Origin: Porodaedalea pini
Lineage: Eukaryota > Basidiomycota > Agaricomycetes > Hymenochaetales > Hymenochaetaceae
Direction of reading: 5' to 3'
NCBI GenBank assembly: GCA_002794775.1
Contig: NBAY01000074.1
Location: 62,001 to 126,000 of the forward strand
Length of the DNA: 64,000 nt
Shown here: one piece after another, positions 34,991 through 46,643 of the stretch
Numbering within the stretch: position 1 is the stretch's first letter
Layout: each line of letters starts with the position of its first letter
Position numbers and translations under genes: made by a program
Notes under the pieces: generated by a model
Seen by the model: the letters and a program-made list of their open reading frames with translations, nothing else
What the model was told of the DNA's origin: nothing
Database searches by the model: none

Positions 34991-35141
34991 TGGAAGGGAT
35001 ATGGTGACCAAGGGATAGAGTGGAAATCCCACTCAGAGCTGAGCCAAATGGCTCCAGAGCTGGTCCAACAATGGGATCAGAGGGAAGGGGCTCTGAGGAG
35101 GCCCTGAAGAAGGGGAGCCAATTCTTTTGAGGGGGGAAGGG

Positions 35142-35782
35142 TGTAAGCCCACCAGAGTGTTCTTACCACGTCTGACATGACACCGACTGTCTGGACATTG
35201 TGTCATGACCCTGAGTACCAAGTCTACCCCAGGACCAGACTGAGTCTGAGCCAGAGTGCCAAGTCTCACGATCATACTGAGTCTGAGCACAAGTGCCGAG
35301 TCTCATGAATGTGCTGAGTCTGAGCCAGAAGATCAAGTCTGAGCACATGGACCGAGTCTGAGCTCAAAACTTGGTGGCAGCATAGCCTCTGGACCTTCGG
35401 AGCAGGGCACATTACATTCTATTCATATCCTTTTCATATTCCCTTCACTCCCCAACCTGTCCGAAGCTAATGCGAACTCGTCCAATGCATATACGCATTC
35501 ACACCGAGTCAAGCAATCCTTTGGCATGCAAATGCCGATTTACATATTCCAAGAGTAATTCTCAACGGATTCCTTTCGGACTGGTACTGTATAGTTCATA
35601 TTATATAATCCTCTCTATTTGAACCCTTTCCGACACCTTTGTTGCCTCAGTCTATCTGACAGCAACAAAGGTGAGTAGACAATTTTCCTGTATGTATTTC
35701 TAGTCTATCTGACAGCAACAAAGATTGTTTTGTCCTGTCTGTCTTGTGGGCTCAAGTGTTGGCACTACCTAGGTGCCTTCCA
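35142..35782 (+). repeat. Element C 3' LTR
   Basis: 641 bp, same length as the 5' LTR. Differences from it are mostly at former CpG sites (for example TACTGAG against TACCAAG). Confidence 0.9.
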
Positions 35783-37320
35783 CTTGGTCTCCAACCCGTA
35801 CCATTCAATGAACCCTATGTCGATACAGGATCACGTGCACCCCAAATCCACAAGGGCATGCGCATCCACCTCCCTCGTTTCACCCTCCATGCTATGTCCG
35901 ACGTTCAGGAGGAGGTCCAGCTGGCATCCACCAGTTCCCCTCATGAACAGTTGCTCATGTTCTTCATTTTTGTTCACACCGGTGGGGACTTCGTAATCAG
36001 AGAAGTCATTGACGTCGTTTGCATCTAGGTATTGTACAGATGGTTGACTATATTTTATTGAATCTGGATTCAAAGTCCCTTGTTCTTCTTGGTCAGTCAC
36101 CCCGATGGCTATGCCTGACCACTTGCAAAACCCTGCGAGTCAATGACCTCTTTTTCATCACCTTCCTCCTCCACATAGTCCTCCACAGTTGACCTTTGAG
36201 TGTCTACGACTTCCTCAAATGCTGATTCCTTCATCGCACCCAGCTTGTCGGTGAGGAGGTGACACTCACCTGGCACCATCATCTGCAGCATGCACTGCAT
36301 GATCGTCTTCCCCTGCAGGCACTTGTCCTTAAAGTGACCTAGCTGGCCATAGATCCAGCATGCCTGTCGTCATTGTGCCTCATTCATCGAGATATCCATC
36401 AGCTGGCCAGCACCTCCAAAAGTGACTCCAGTCATGTCGTGCTTGTTGACGTGGGGGGCTGCGATCGGACAGTGAGGAGGCAGTGCCTGCTGTTGTTGTT
36501 GGCGAGGTGGAAGTGGAAATGCACGACCTCATTGGATCACTCGGATCTGCTGTTCCCCTCAGTCAATCTCAATCGCCTTCTTTTTCCAGTCATCGTATGT
36601 TGTCAGAACTGGTGTTGACCTCAACACTCCATGAACCATCTCAATGTTCATTGTGCGTTTCAGGCAGTCACAGATGATGATGTCATCCATCAGACCCACC
36701 ATCGTGATGATTACGTTGAGCTTCTGGAAGAACTCATCGGTCATGAGGTCCTTCTGGACCTTGGTTTGGAACTCAGCTAGTGCCTTCTCCTTTCAGTTCA
36801 GATTGTCGAATGAGGCGTCAAGTTGTTCCTGGAACCTGGTCCAGCTATCTGTGAAACTCATGATGCCATTTGTCATGAATTCTTCGACATAGTTCTGCAC
36901 CCACATTGCTGCATTGCCACCCTTGAGGTAGGAGAGGGTGAGGTAGATCTTGCTCGACGATGAGGGGTACCTCGTAGGGTTTGCTGAGATGAAAAGGGTG
37001 ACTTCGTGTCTGAAGTCTAGGTAGTCATTGCCACCAGTGAATTCGTGTGGTCGGGCAATGTCGATTAAGGGAGCGATGGTGGCTGGGGTGGTTCCTTGAC
37101 CAGCCAGGGTGTTTGCCACCTATGCAGTGAAGACACCTGTGATGATTGCTGCAATCTGCTCCAGCTGTTGTTGGCTGAAGCTCATTGACATTGTTGGCAC
37201 GGGTGTGGGTGTCGACAGTTCAGGAGGGGTAGGCAGCGATGGTTCTCTTGTGATCTCATGATACAGTCCTGGGGTAGGTGGTAAAATGATGGTAGATGTC
37301 AATACCATGGGTGATGACGG
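35783..37320 (-). pseudogene. Element A protease start and gag remnant
   Basis: The continuation of element A to the right of element C. Pieces are 36100-35831 (pol start and protease beginning, ..SVQYLDANDVNDFSDYEVP), 36300-36109 (gag end), 36744-36559 and 37119-36793 (capsid, FTGGNDYLDFRHEVTLFISA) and 37308-37120 (Pro-rich gag start). Stops and shifts break the frame; the order matches element B. Confidence 0.78.
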
Positions 37321-37961
37321 TTCGCAAGGGGTCCACCTGGTTCTATGTGCTCTGTCATCAGTCGAATACCATGCCTTTCTAATGTCACTCCACCAGATGT
37401 TGTGGGTGATGCCTTGATTGTCAGTTGCGATGTACGAGGCTCGTTCAGGGTCATATTGTGATGAAGAGGGGAGAGCCCACTGTTGTTCCTCTGTGATATA
37501 TATCTTGGCTAAGATGGCAGGGGAACAGGGAGCAGTTGTTTGTTCAATCTGGGGTCACGCCAATGTTGAACAGGTTCATCGGCAAAGTTGATGATGAGGC
37601 AGTAGGAGCCAAGCGAGATCACAAGCAATAGTGTCATCAAAGCTTGTACTCGTCTAGTTGCCCATGTCCATGTCAAGTGTGTGCTCCACCAAAGGCTAAT
37701 TTGGAGTGCCAAGGTGGGAGAGGGTTTCTTAATTGGGATGGCAACTCATCTGAGGTCAAGTTGGTGTCCAAATGGGGTAAGTCAGTTGGGTGTGTTATGT
37801 AATACACAAACATCCAAAAATGTCTGGGTAGGGTTGAGGGTTGTCATTTAGGGGGTTTACACATCAAGTCCGTCGAGGGGAATGCTCCTCTAGACCGAGT
37901 GAAGGTGAGTTGACAGCGATGACATACACTGGGGATGAGCCTGGGTGGGGTTCTGCTTTTA

Positions 37962-38389
37962 TGTTAGGTGGGAGTCCGGGAGACAACTCGGACTGGGCAG
38001 GCCTCAGCTGACTGTCATCTGGGATGTGCTATACTCAAGCAGGGACTCAGGACACGCTATACTCAGGCTAGGTCGTCATGGAGGTAAGAGGATTAATATA
38101 AGTCTAAACTAATACAAGGGAGATGAGTCTCACCTAGGTCGTTGCAGAGGTAAGAGGAAAAGCAGAACAAGGAGTTCATGCGATCCCTGGTCTCTCTTAT
38201 AGTGATGACCATGATATTATATTATCTAAGCTTACATAAATGATCAGAATGGAATGAATGAAGGTCAGGTGTCAAGGAGTGTGGGAAATGGTTGGAAAGA
38301 TGATTAAATATAATGGAAAAGGGGCGATTACAATAAAGGAAATGGTAAAAAGGAAAATAACAGAAAAGGGGAAACTTCAAGTCCTAACA
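37962..38389 (-). repeat. Element A 5' LTR
   Basis: 428 bp, TGTTAGGTGGGAG to GTCCTAACA. Next to its inner side the minus strand reads TAAAAGCAGAACCCC, the likely primer-binding site. Confidence 0.88.
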
Positions 38390-38697
38390 TCCACATGACT
38401 GCATATAAGAGCGCTTGAAAGCTGAACTCATACAATGTGTTCAACCATTTCAAGGCCGTCAAGCTTCAAGACAGTGGTGAGTCAACAATTCCACCTTTAT
38501 TCTATGCGATACATTGAACAAGACAAGTCGCACATCTCAAATCTTGTGCAGGTCATGTTATAGGAAGATTCATTGCAATGTATCTAATACTTCAATGGCA
38601 GACTTTCTTTCAAGCTTCAGTGAAGGACAGCAAGTGAAGCTCAGGTGCATTCAGAACTTGCCTCCAGATGAGAGCTACGAGACATGGAGCTACCTTG

Positions 38698-39130
38698 TGT
38701 TAGGCGGGAGTTCGGGAGATGACTTGGACTGGGCAGGCCTCGGCTGACTGTTGTCTGGGACATGCTATACTTGAGCGGGGACTTGGGACACGCTATACTC
38801 AGGCTAGGTTGTCGTGGAGGTAAGAGGATTAATACAAGTCTAAACTAATACAAGGGGAATGAGTCTCACCTAGGTTGTCACGGAGGTAAGAGGAAAAGCA
38901 GAACAGGGAGTTCATGCGATTCCTGAGACCTTATATAGTGGCAACCGTGAGACTATATTATCTAAAGTTACATAAATGAATGGAATGGAACGAATGAAGG
39001 TCGTGTGGAGGAAGTGTGGGAAATGATTGAAAGGATGATTAAAGATGATTAAATATAATGAAAAGGAGCAATTAAAAGAAAAGGAATGATAAAAGGAAAA
39101 TAAAAGAAAGGAAAGGTTCAAGTCCTGACA
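38698..39130 (-). repeat. Element B 3' LTR
   Basis: 433 bp, TGTTAGGCGGGAG to GTCCTGACA. Confidence 0.9.
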
Positions 39131-39215
39131 TTACCCCCCCCCCCCTCAAGGTTGGGCGTCCCGACCAACCAAGATTGTGGTCATCTGGCTCGGTGTCTAC
39201 GAAGAGTGGACAGAG

Positions 39216-42200
39216 TCATTGGCGAGGAATGTTGAGTTTTCGAGGAGCGCCAGGGTGTTTCTGGTAGAACTCCGTGATCGCCTCCTTTGCATTCTCGCCG
39301 AAGTCCGTCTCCGGCTGCCAAGTCAGTTTGTTGTATCCGACCCACTTGACGAGGTACTGCAGCTTTCCTTGGTGCAGACGTGAGTCAATAACTTCCTGAA
39401 CCTTGTATTCCTCCTCGTTGTCAACAATGTCAGGCGGTGGCGGTGGAGGTTGTTTCTGGCTTTCGAAGGATGGTTCAATGGCGGGTTTCAACAGGGCTTC
39501 GTTGAAGATGGGGTGGACTTTCTTCCATCGCTTGGGGAGTTTGAGCTTGTACGCGTTCACGCCCACCTTGTTGACAATTTCGAAGGGTCCATACCACTTG
39601 TCTGCTAGCTTCTTTGTCAGTGCGTCCGTGCTGATGTTCCAACCATCCAGGAAGACCTTGTTGCCGGTCTGGTACTCCACTGATACCCCCGCTGTCCGGT
39701 CATGGTAGTGCTTCATGTCATCAGCTGCCTTGACCAGGTTGTCCTTCGCAACGCGATGAGTCTCCTTGATGTGTTTTGCAAATTCTTCTGCCGACATGTT
39801 AGTGGATGAAGTCTGTGTCATGTCGAAGCTCAGAGGATGACATCCTGTGTTCGCATAGAAGGGAGACATCTTTGTTGCTGAGTGTTCGCGGTTGTTGTAT
39901 GCGAACTCTGTGAGAGGGAGCCAGTCCTTCCAGTCTGATTGCCGATGGTTAATGAAGAGCCTAAGGTACTGTTCGAGCTCTTGGTTAACGTGTTCCGTCT
40001 GACCGTCTGTTTGCAGGTGATATGCTGTCGACAGGTTGCCTTCGATGTGCAGGAGTTTGTATAGTTCCTTCATCATCGACGCGTCAAACTGCGTGCCACG
40101 GTCATGGATAAACTTCTTGGGTAGGCCGTGGAGGTGGAAGACGTGGTCGCGGTACAACTGAGCCATGCCTTCTGCTGACAGCTTCATCATCTTCGGAATC
40201 ACATGCATCTGCTTCAAGAATCTATCTATGAAGACACAAATCGCATTGTGTCCCTTCGATTCTGGAAGCTCTCCGATGAGGTCGACCGTGACGATTTCCC
40301 AAGGGGCTTTGGGGACCATATTTGGATGGAGTGGTCTCGACCTCGACGCTCTCAGAGCCTTTGTTTGCTGACAGCAATCACATCCTCAGATGTATGCTTG
40401 GATGTCGGAGAATATCGACGCCCACCAGAAGTCTCGACGGACAAGTTTCACCATCTTTGACGCTCCTGGATGCCCAGCCAATACTGAGTTGTGACACTCC
40501 CGTAACACCGATTCCTTGATTGTTGATGGGACGTATACCTTGCCCTTCATCCGCCACAAACCATCGACCTTTGTCATTCCTGTCAGCCTCTCCAACTTGT
40601 TCTGCGCCCTCTGTGCTTCACCCACTCGTTCCAACACCTCGTCACGCGATGTCCTCACCACTCCATGATTCAGCCACTTCTCCTTGATGAACACGACGCC
40701 GTCGTTATCATCCTTCCCTTCATCATAGCCAGTCTTATGTGACAGTAAGTCCGCTTTGCCCATTGTCTTACCCGACTTGTGCTCAAGGTAGAAGTCAAAT
40801 TCCTTGAGTTCTGTCCGCCAGCGAGCTTGTCGATAGCTCAGCTTTTGCGCCGACCTGAAGTAGGTGAGGTTGGCGTGATCAGACCAGATCTCAATAGGGT
40901 GACGGGTGCCAAGAAGGTACTGTCTCCACTCTTTGAGTGCCAAAACGATCGCGAGCATCTCCTTGTCATAGATCTCATAGTTTCATTCTGCCGGTAGGAG
41001 TGCTTTGGACCTGTAGGCAACTACCCTCCACTTGCCCTCCTGCTTTTGCAACAACACGCCTCCAAGCACAAAGTTTGATGAGTCTGCTTCGACGTGGAAA
41101 GGGCCCTCATCATTCATGATGGCCAGGACTGGAGGTGAGCAGAGATGCCATCTCAACTCCTCAAACACTTCTTGCTGTTTGGTCTCCCATACCCAGTCCT
41201 TCTTGCCTGTTAGCGACGTTAGCGGATGGACCACCTTGCTGTAGTCTTTGATGAACCATCGCAGCCAGTTGCCCATGCTGAGAAATTGTTGCAGCTGCTT
41301 GAGGTTTCATGGGACTGGCCAGTCTGCGATCGCTTCCGTCTTCGCCGGGTCAGCCTTGATCTCACCATTACCAACAATGTGGCCAAGGTATTTTACGACC
41401 TTGGCATCGAACTCACACTTCTCTGGCTTCAGGTACAGACCGTTTTCTCGCAAGATCTGAAGAACACGCCTCAACGTCTCGATATGTTCCTCAAGAGTTT
41501 GTGAGAGGATGAGGATGTCGTCGAGGTAGACGATGATCAAGTTATCGTAGATTAGTCCCTTGAAGATGTGGTTGACAAAGGCCTGGAATGTCGCCAGTGC
41601 ATTGCAAAGACCAAAGAACATGACTGTTGGCTTGAAGAGACCCATATTCGTGCAAAAAGCTGCTTTCCACTCATCACCTTCACGGATCTGGACGTTGTAG
41701 TATCCCCATCGGAGGTCAAGTTTGGTGATGAACTTTGCCTTCTTGACCTTGTCAACAAGTTCATCAATGAGGGGGAGAGGGTACTTGTTCTTGATCGTTC
41801 TCTCATTAAGCTTCTGGTAGTCCTGTATTGGGCGTAGGGACTTGTCGGCCTTCTTGATGAAGAAGAAAGGCGACACCATCGGTGAGATTGACTTTCGTAT
41901 ACGGCCCAACTTCAGGTTCTCTTCAAGGAAGTCCTTTAGCAACTGTTGTTCCGTCGGCATCAACGGATAGATCTTGCAGTCGCTAGGCTTGAAGTCAGGC
42001 TTCAGGTCAATGATGTGGTCCCAGGGGCGGTGTTCCAGTAGCTTCTTGAATCCTTTCTCCGAGAAGACGTCGGCGTAGTCGTTGAGATATGCGGGCCAGG
42101 ACGCCTTGTCCATTTGCACTTCTCTCACCCTCCTCATTTCTTCCACGGCCTCCTTTTCAATTGTGCACTCTTCTGGGCAACGGGTGAATTCAATTAAACC

Positions 42201-42660
42201 CGCTTTCCAGTCAACCTCCGGGTTATGTCATTGAAGCCAGTTGTAGCCAAGGAAGATGTTTGACGACGCCAGGGATGTTACCGCAAGGACAATTCTTTCC
42301 TTGTGGTGTCCAAATATCAGCTCGATGTCAACATATTTCTCAATCAAACCAGCCTTGTTGTGTGTGCCATCCGCATTGAGCACCGCAAGGGGTCTGATGT
42401 AACGTTTGGTCTCTAACCCATACCGTTCGATGAACCTCACGTCAATGCACGATCCCGTACACCCCGAATCCACGAGGGCATGTGCATCGACCTCTTTTGC
42501 TTCACTCTCCACGTTGTATCTGACATTCAGGAGGAGGTCCAGCTGGCGTCCACCAGTTCCCCTCATGAACAGCTGTTTGTACTCGTTCTCTTTGTTCACA
42601 CTGGTGGGGACTTCGTAATCAGAAAAACCATCGACGTCATTTGCATCTACATATTGTACA
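39216..42660 (-). pseudogene. Element B pol: protease, RT, RNase H, integrase, chromodomain
   Basis: One minus-strand frame carries the whole polyprotein. Protease is HALVDSGCTGSCIDV (42460 region). Reverse transcriptase has KLDLRWGYYNVQI and IVYLDDILILSQ (42146-41307). RNase H follows, with VEADSSNFVLGGVLLQ. Integrase comes next (WEIVTVDLIGELPESKGHN, FIHDRGTQFDASM, YRDHVFHLHGLPKKF). A C-terminal chromodomain (VQEVIDSRLHQGKLQYLVKW and VGYNKLTWQPE) ends at 39216. Four in-frame stops, at 42228, 41307, 40983 and 40386, are all TGA. A TAA near 42655 lies at the start of the frame. Relative to gag, pol is in the -1 frame. The chromodomain would direct integration to particular chromatin marks. Confidence 0.87.
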
Positions 42661-42730
42661 GACGGTTAGTTATATTTTATCGAGTCTGGATACGAGGCCC
42701 CTTGTTCTTCTCGGTCAGTCGCCCTGGTGG

Positions 42731-43984
42731 CTATGCCTGACCACTCGCAAAATCCTGTGAGTCGATGACCTCTTCGTCATCACCTTCTTCCTCCACATAG
42801 TCCTCCACCGTCATCTTTCGAGTGTCTACGACTTCCTTGAAGGCCGACTCCTTCATCGCTCCTAGCTCATCGGTGAGGAGGCAATGTTTGCCGGGCACCA
42901 TCATCTGCAGCATACGCTGCACGATTGTCTTCCCCTGTGGGCACGTGTCCTTGAAATGACCGAGCTTGCCGCAGATCCAGCACGCCCATTGCCGTTGTGC
43001 CTCATTCATCGAGACGTCCATTGGCTGGCCAGCCCCTCCAAAGGTAATGCCAGTCACGTCGCATTTGTTGACGTGGGGGGTCGCGATCGGATGGCGAGCC
43101 AGGGGTGCCTGCTGCTGTGGCTGGCGTGGTGGAAGTGGAAATGCATGACCTCGCTGGATTGCATGGATCTGCTGTTCACCCCAATCGATCTCAATGGCCT
43201 TCTTCTTCCAGGCATCATATGTCATTGGGACCGGCGTTGACCTCAGTACTCCGCAGACCACCTCGATGTTCATCGCACGCTTCAGGCAGTCACAGATAAT
43301 GCTGTCATCCGTCAATCCTGCTCTTGTGATGATGACGTCAAGCTTCTGGAAGAATTCATTGGTGGTGAGGTCCTTCTGAACCTTGGTTCGGAATTCTGCT
43401 AGCGCTTTTTCCTTCCAGTTTGGGTCATCGAATGAGGCATCTAGGCGCTCTTGGTACCTTGTCCAACTGTCGGTGAAGGTTATGATGCCTGCTGTCATTG
43501 ACTCCTCCACATAGTTTTGTGCCCACATCACCGCATTGCCACCCTTTAGGTAGGAGAGAGCCACGTAGATTTTACTTTCCGATGTGGGGTATCGATTCAG
43601 GTTTGCGGAGACAAAGAGGAGGACCTCACATTTGAAGTCTAGATAGTCATCACCACCAGTGAATTCACGTGGCCAGGCGATGTCGATGTTGGGGGTTGGG
43701 GGATTAGCTGCCGCAACTGGTGCTGGGGCGTTGTTCACCTGATGGGCAAAGGTGTTCGCAATGATGGCTGTGATCTGCTCCATCTGCTGCTGACTGAAAC
43801 CTCCTGCTGACATTGCGGGTTTGGGTGTAGGCATCGAAGGTTCAGGAGGGGTTGGTGGTGAAAGATCTCTCCAAGTCTCATGGTAGGGTCCTGGAGTCGG
43901 TGGTAAGTTGACGGTGGACGTTGATGGTGCAGGTGATGACAGGATGGCTGGGGGCCACCTAGCTCTCCTTCCTTCTTTGTTCAT
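42731..43984 (-). CDS. Element B gag
   Basis: An open frame of 417 codons starts at ATG 43984 (MNKEGRRARWPP) and ends at 42731. The N-terminus is Pro-rich, followed by a capsid-like helical region (FTGGDDYLDFKCEVLLFVSAN, ALSYLKGGNAVMWAQNYVEE, LDASFDDPNWKEKALAEF). A classical zinc knuckle CWICGKLGHFKDTC (C-x2-C-x4-H-x4-C) is near residue 345. It would form the retroelement particle and bind its RNA. No internal stop. Confidence 0.85.
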   Translation of the reverse strand: MNKEGRRARWPPAILSSPAPSTSTVNLPPTPGPYHETWRDLSPPTPPEPSMPTPKPAMSAGGFSQQQMEQITAIIANTFAHQVNNAPAPVAAANPPTPNIDIAWPREFTGGDDYLDFKCEVLLFVSANLNRYPTSESKIYVALSYLKGGNAVMWAQNYVEESMTAGIITFTDSWTRYQERLDASFDDPNWKEKALAEFRTKVQKDLTTNEFFQKLDVIITRAGLTDDSIICDCLKRAMNIEVVCGVLRSTPVPMTYDAWKKKAIEIDWGEQQIHAIQRGHAFPLPPRQPQQQAPLARHPIATPHVNKCDVTGITFGGAGQPMDVSMNEAQRQWACWICGKLGHFKDTCPQGKTIVQRMLQMMVPGKHCLLTDELGAMKESAFKEVVDTRKMTVEDYVEEEGDDEEVIDSQDFASGQA

Positions 43985-44523
43985 CAAATACCAGCTATGC
44001 CAGATCTCACTCCACCAGATGTCGTATGTAATGCCACTGTTGTTGGTCGCAACGTAACTTGGTCGGTCTGGATCCCAATGGGCTGATGCAGGGAGGGCCC
44101 ATTGCTGTTTGTCGGTGAGATCTATCTTGACGATGGTGGGGGGACAGGGATTGGTTCCACATTCGATCTGGGGTTATGCCAATGTTGAACGGGTTCATCG
44201 GCGAAATTGATAATGAGATGGAAGGAGGCAACAGTGATAACAATCAACAATGACGTCGATGACTGTACACGTAACATCACCCACGTCCAAGTTAAGTGGC
44301 TTCTCCACCAAAGGGAGATGCAGAGAGCCAGGGTGGGGGAGAGTCAGTTGGAGGGTTTATGTAATACACGAACATCCGAAAACGTCTGGGCAGGGTTGAG
44401 GGTTGTCGTTTAGGGGGTTTACACTTCAAGTCCATCGAGGGGAGTGCTCCTCTAGACTGAGTGAAGGCGAGTCGACAGTGACGACATATGCTGGGGATGA
44501 GCCTGGGTGGGGTTCTGCTTTTA

Positions 44524-44956
44524 TGTTAGGTGGGAGTTCAGGAGACGACTTGGACTGGGCAGGCCTCGGCTGACTGTCATCTGGAACGTGCTATACTCAA
44601 GCAGGGACTCGGGACACGCTATACTCAGGCTAGGTTGTTGTGGAGGTAAGAGGATTAATACAAGTCTAAACTAATACAAGGGGAATGAGTCTCACCTAGG
44701 TCATCACGGAGGTAAGAGGAAAAGCAGAACAGGGAGTTCATGCGATTCCTGAGACCTTATATAGCAGCAATTGTGAGACTATATTATCTAAAGTTACATA
44801 AACGAACAGAATGGAACAAATGAAGGTCGTGTGGAGGAAGTGTGGGAAATGATTGAAAGGATGATTAAAGATGATTAAATATAATGAAAAGGAGCAATTA
44901 AAAGAAAAGGAATGATAAAAGGAAAATAAAAGAAAGGAAAGGTTCAAGTCCTGACA
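44524..44956 (-). repeat. Element B 5' LTR with promoter and primer-binding site
   Basis: 433 bp. On the minus strand it carries a TATATAAGG box near 44755-44765. GTTCTGCTTTT follows about 30 nt later, at the likely transcript start. Just inside the LTR the minus strand reads TAAAAGCAGAACCCC, complementary to those 11 bases. Confidence 0.88.
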
Positions 44957-45758
44957 CCTTGATACCGAGGTGCAGGAGAAGATCATGCAGCTCCTTGAAG
45001 ACTTCCATACCAAGAAGGCTGCATGCTCACATGGGTCGCAGAAATCAATTGGACAGACTATACGCTTTACAGGTGAGTGCATTGTTGCAGAGGTACAAAT
45101 ATACTTTACTTATTGATTCGTTCTTTACTGACATCCAATCCAAGCTAGAGCAACTTGGCATGCATGCCAAGATATCTGCAATCTGCATCATTGTTCGTTC
45201 AATGCTGACTGGTACTCATCAGCCCATCGTTTTCCTTGACAACATATCTAAATGGTTCCTAGAACATGGCTTGAACATGTTGATCAACAATCTCATAAAA
45301 AAATTTGAGGGCTTCGCAATTTCAGACCTTCAAGGTCTTGCAACAGCAGCAGCCATTGCTAATGGAAACAAATGGAGAGTCAGTAATAAAGGCGAGATTT
45401 GTTTGATTGTTTGCAATGAGCTACATAAGTACATTATTGAGCAGTTAATATACGTTACATTAATAGTTCTTTCTTTAGGCGAGATCACCAGGATTGATAC
45501 TCTTAAGATGAGCTGGGCCAACTACAAGGAAGACATTGTCAAGACACACAAGGTCAGGCTTTACGGCTGGCCATCTGGCCTGTCATTCAACCTTGATGGC
45601 ATGTCTGAGGAGAAACTGCAAATTATTCTCAACAAACTCCATGACAGCTCTTGTGGATGGGAGTGTCTCATGCTTGCTGAGATCCAGGAGCTCAAGGACG
45701 ATGTGCTGACTGAACGCCCTGCAAAAAAGGCAAGGCATATGCGCTCTGACAAAGGAAT

Positions 45759-46223
45759 TGTTAGGCGGGAGTCTGGGAGACGACTCAGACTGGGCAAGCC
45801 TCAATGTGTGGCACCTGACGGTGACACTGACATTGTCTGGGACAGGCCGTATCTCAAACGCGAAGTTTGGGTGGCAGGTTTACTCAGACTAGGTCATCGC
45901 GGAGGTAAGAGGATTAATACAATGTACTCTACTATAGGAGGGGGACATGGTCTCACCTAGGTCATCACGGAGGTAAGAGGAAAAGCAGAACAGGTGTTGA
46001 GATGTGATTCCTCTTTCTTATATATAGCAATCACCTCATGAGAACCAGTTGCCCAATTGTCTAAGATTACATAAAGAGGAGTGGAATGGAACGAATGAAG
46101 GTCATGTGAAAGGAGTGTGGGAAATGATTGAAAAGATGATTAATTATAATGAAAAGGAGTGATTAAAAGAAAAGAAATGATAAAAGGGAAAAATAAAGAA
46201 GAAGGAAAGTTCGAGTCCTAACA
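45759..46223 (-). mobile_element. Solo LTR of the A/B family (465 bp)
   Basis: TGTTAGGCGGGAG to GTCCTAACA with target duplication GGAAT (45754-45758 and 46224-46228). It is longer than the other LTRs and has a variant middle (near 45800-45870), so it is a subfamily. It interrupts the unknown agaricomycete gene. Confidence 0.92.
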
Positions 46224-46370
46224 GGAATGCCTCATGGCTTGTACAAGATATCTTCTGGCCCACGTCACCACACGCAGCATGCAGTCCACACTCTCAACAA
46301 GAACAACAAGGAAGATGATGAGGAAAGTGGACATGACAGTAATGGCAATAATGACATCAGTGACAACTGA

Positions 46371-46643
46371 TTATCATGGTAGGTAATTAATTTCTTGTTT
46401 CTTGGCAATAATCCCTCCTCATTCATCCATTTTCTTGTCACTCATGTCATGGGGTCAGTTTCATTGTGTTTCTCAGTTGCTTGCTGTGTTTCTTGCTTGT
46501 TATTTTCCATCTTTTAATTGCTTCTATAAATGATTGTTTGTGTTACATTTCTTGCTCAGAATATATCGGACAGTTTGTTGCTTTGAAGAAATACTTTAAT
46601 AACATAGTTTTCAGTCATTAATGGCAAATATGAACTTCAAAAA
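46371..46643. other. 3' region of the interrupted gene, no coding
   Basis: AT-rich, T-rich sequence after the TGA at 46368; no feature recognised. Confidence 0.4.

Larger units (their letters stand above)
29259..35782 (+). mobile_element. Ty3/gypsy chromovirus element C nested in element A
   Basis: Two 641-bp LTRs (29259-29899 and 35142-35782) flank a plus-strand gag-pol. A 5-bp target duplication CTTGG is at 29254-29258 and 35783-35787, inside the protease region of element A. A polypurine tract (GAGGGGGGAAGGG) precedes the 3' LTR. This family is different from A and B. Confidence 0.92.
25558..38389 (-). mobile_element. Ty3/gypsy chromovirus element A, split by element C
   Basis: Two LTRs of 428 bp bound a minus-strand gag-pol, about 6.3 kb once the nested element C is removed. 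The coding parts are broken by many stops. The family is the same as element B. Beside the 3' LTR (left) is a polypurine tract (CCTTGAGGAGGAGGC on the minus strand). The 5-bp flanks do not match: TGAGT on the left, TCCAC on the right. Confidence 0.88.
38698..44956 (-). mobile_element. Ty3/gypsy chromovirus element B, 6.26 kb, youngest of the family
   Basis: Two 433-bp LTRs (38698-39130 and 44524-44956) and a matching 5-bp duplication CCTTG (38693-38697 and 44957-44961). The gag is open. Pol is a single frame interrupted by a few stops. A polypurine tract (GAGGGGGGGGGGG on the minus strand) adjoins the 3' LTR and a self-priming type binding site adjoins the 5' LTR. Confidence 0.93.
38595..46370 (+). 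pseudogene. Unknown agaricomycete gene broken by element B and a solo LTR
   Basis: Coding pieces are 38595-38697, 44962-45758 and 46229-46370, ending in TGA at 46368. Removing element B with one CCTTG copy joins WSYL directly to DTEVQEKIM in frame. Removing the solo LTR with one GGAAT copy joins ..RSDKG to MPHGLYK in frame. The product has IRFTGEC-type sequence before an intron at about 45071, then SKWFLEHGLNMLINNLIKKFE and KVRLYGWPSGLSF..LHDSSCGWECLM. This arrangement recalls a large family of uncharacterised agaricomycete proteins. The C-terminal tail is acidic and Asn-rich. Function is unknown. The true start is uncertain; element A lies just upstream. Confidence 0.62.

Noticed and set aside
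46205..46223. TTCGAGTCC as a tRNA T-arm
   Set aside because: It is the end of the solo LTR, repeated at the ends of the other family LTRs; no cloverleaf.
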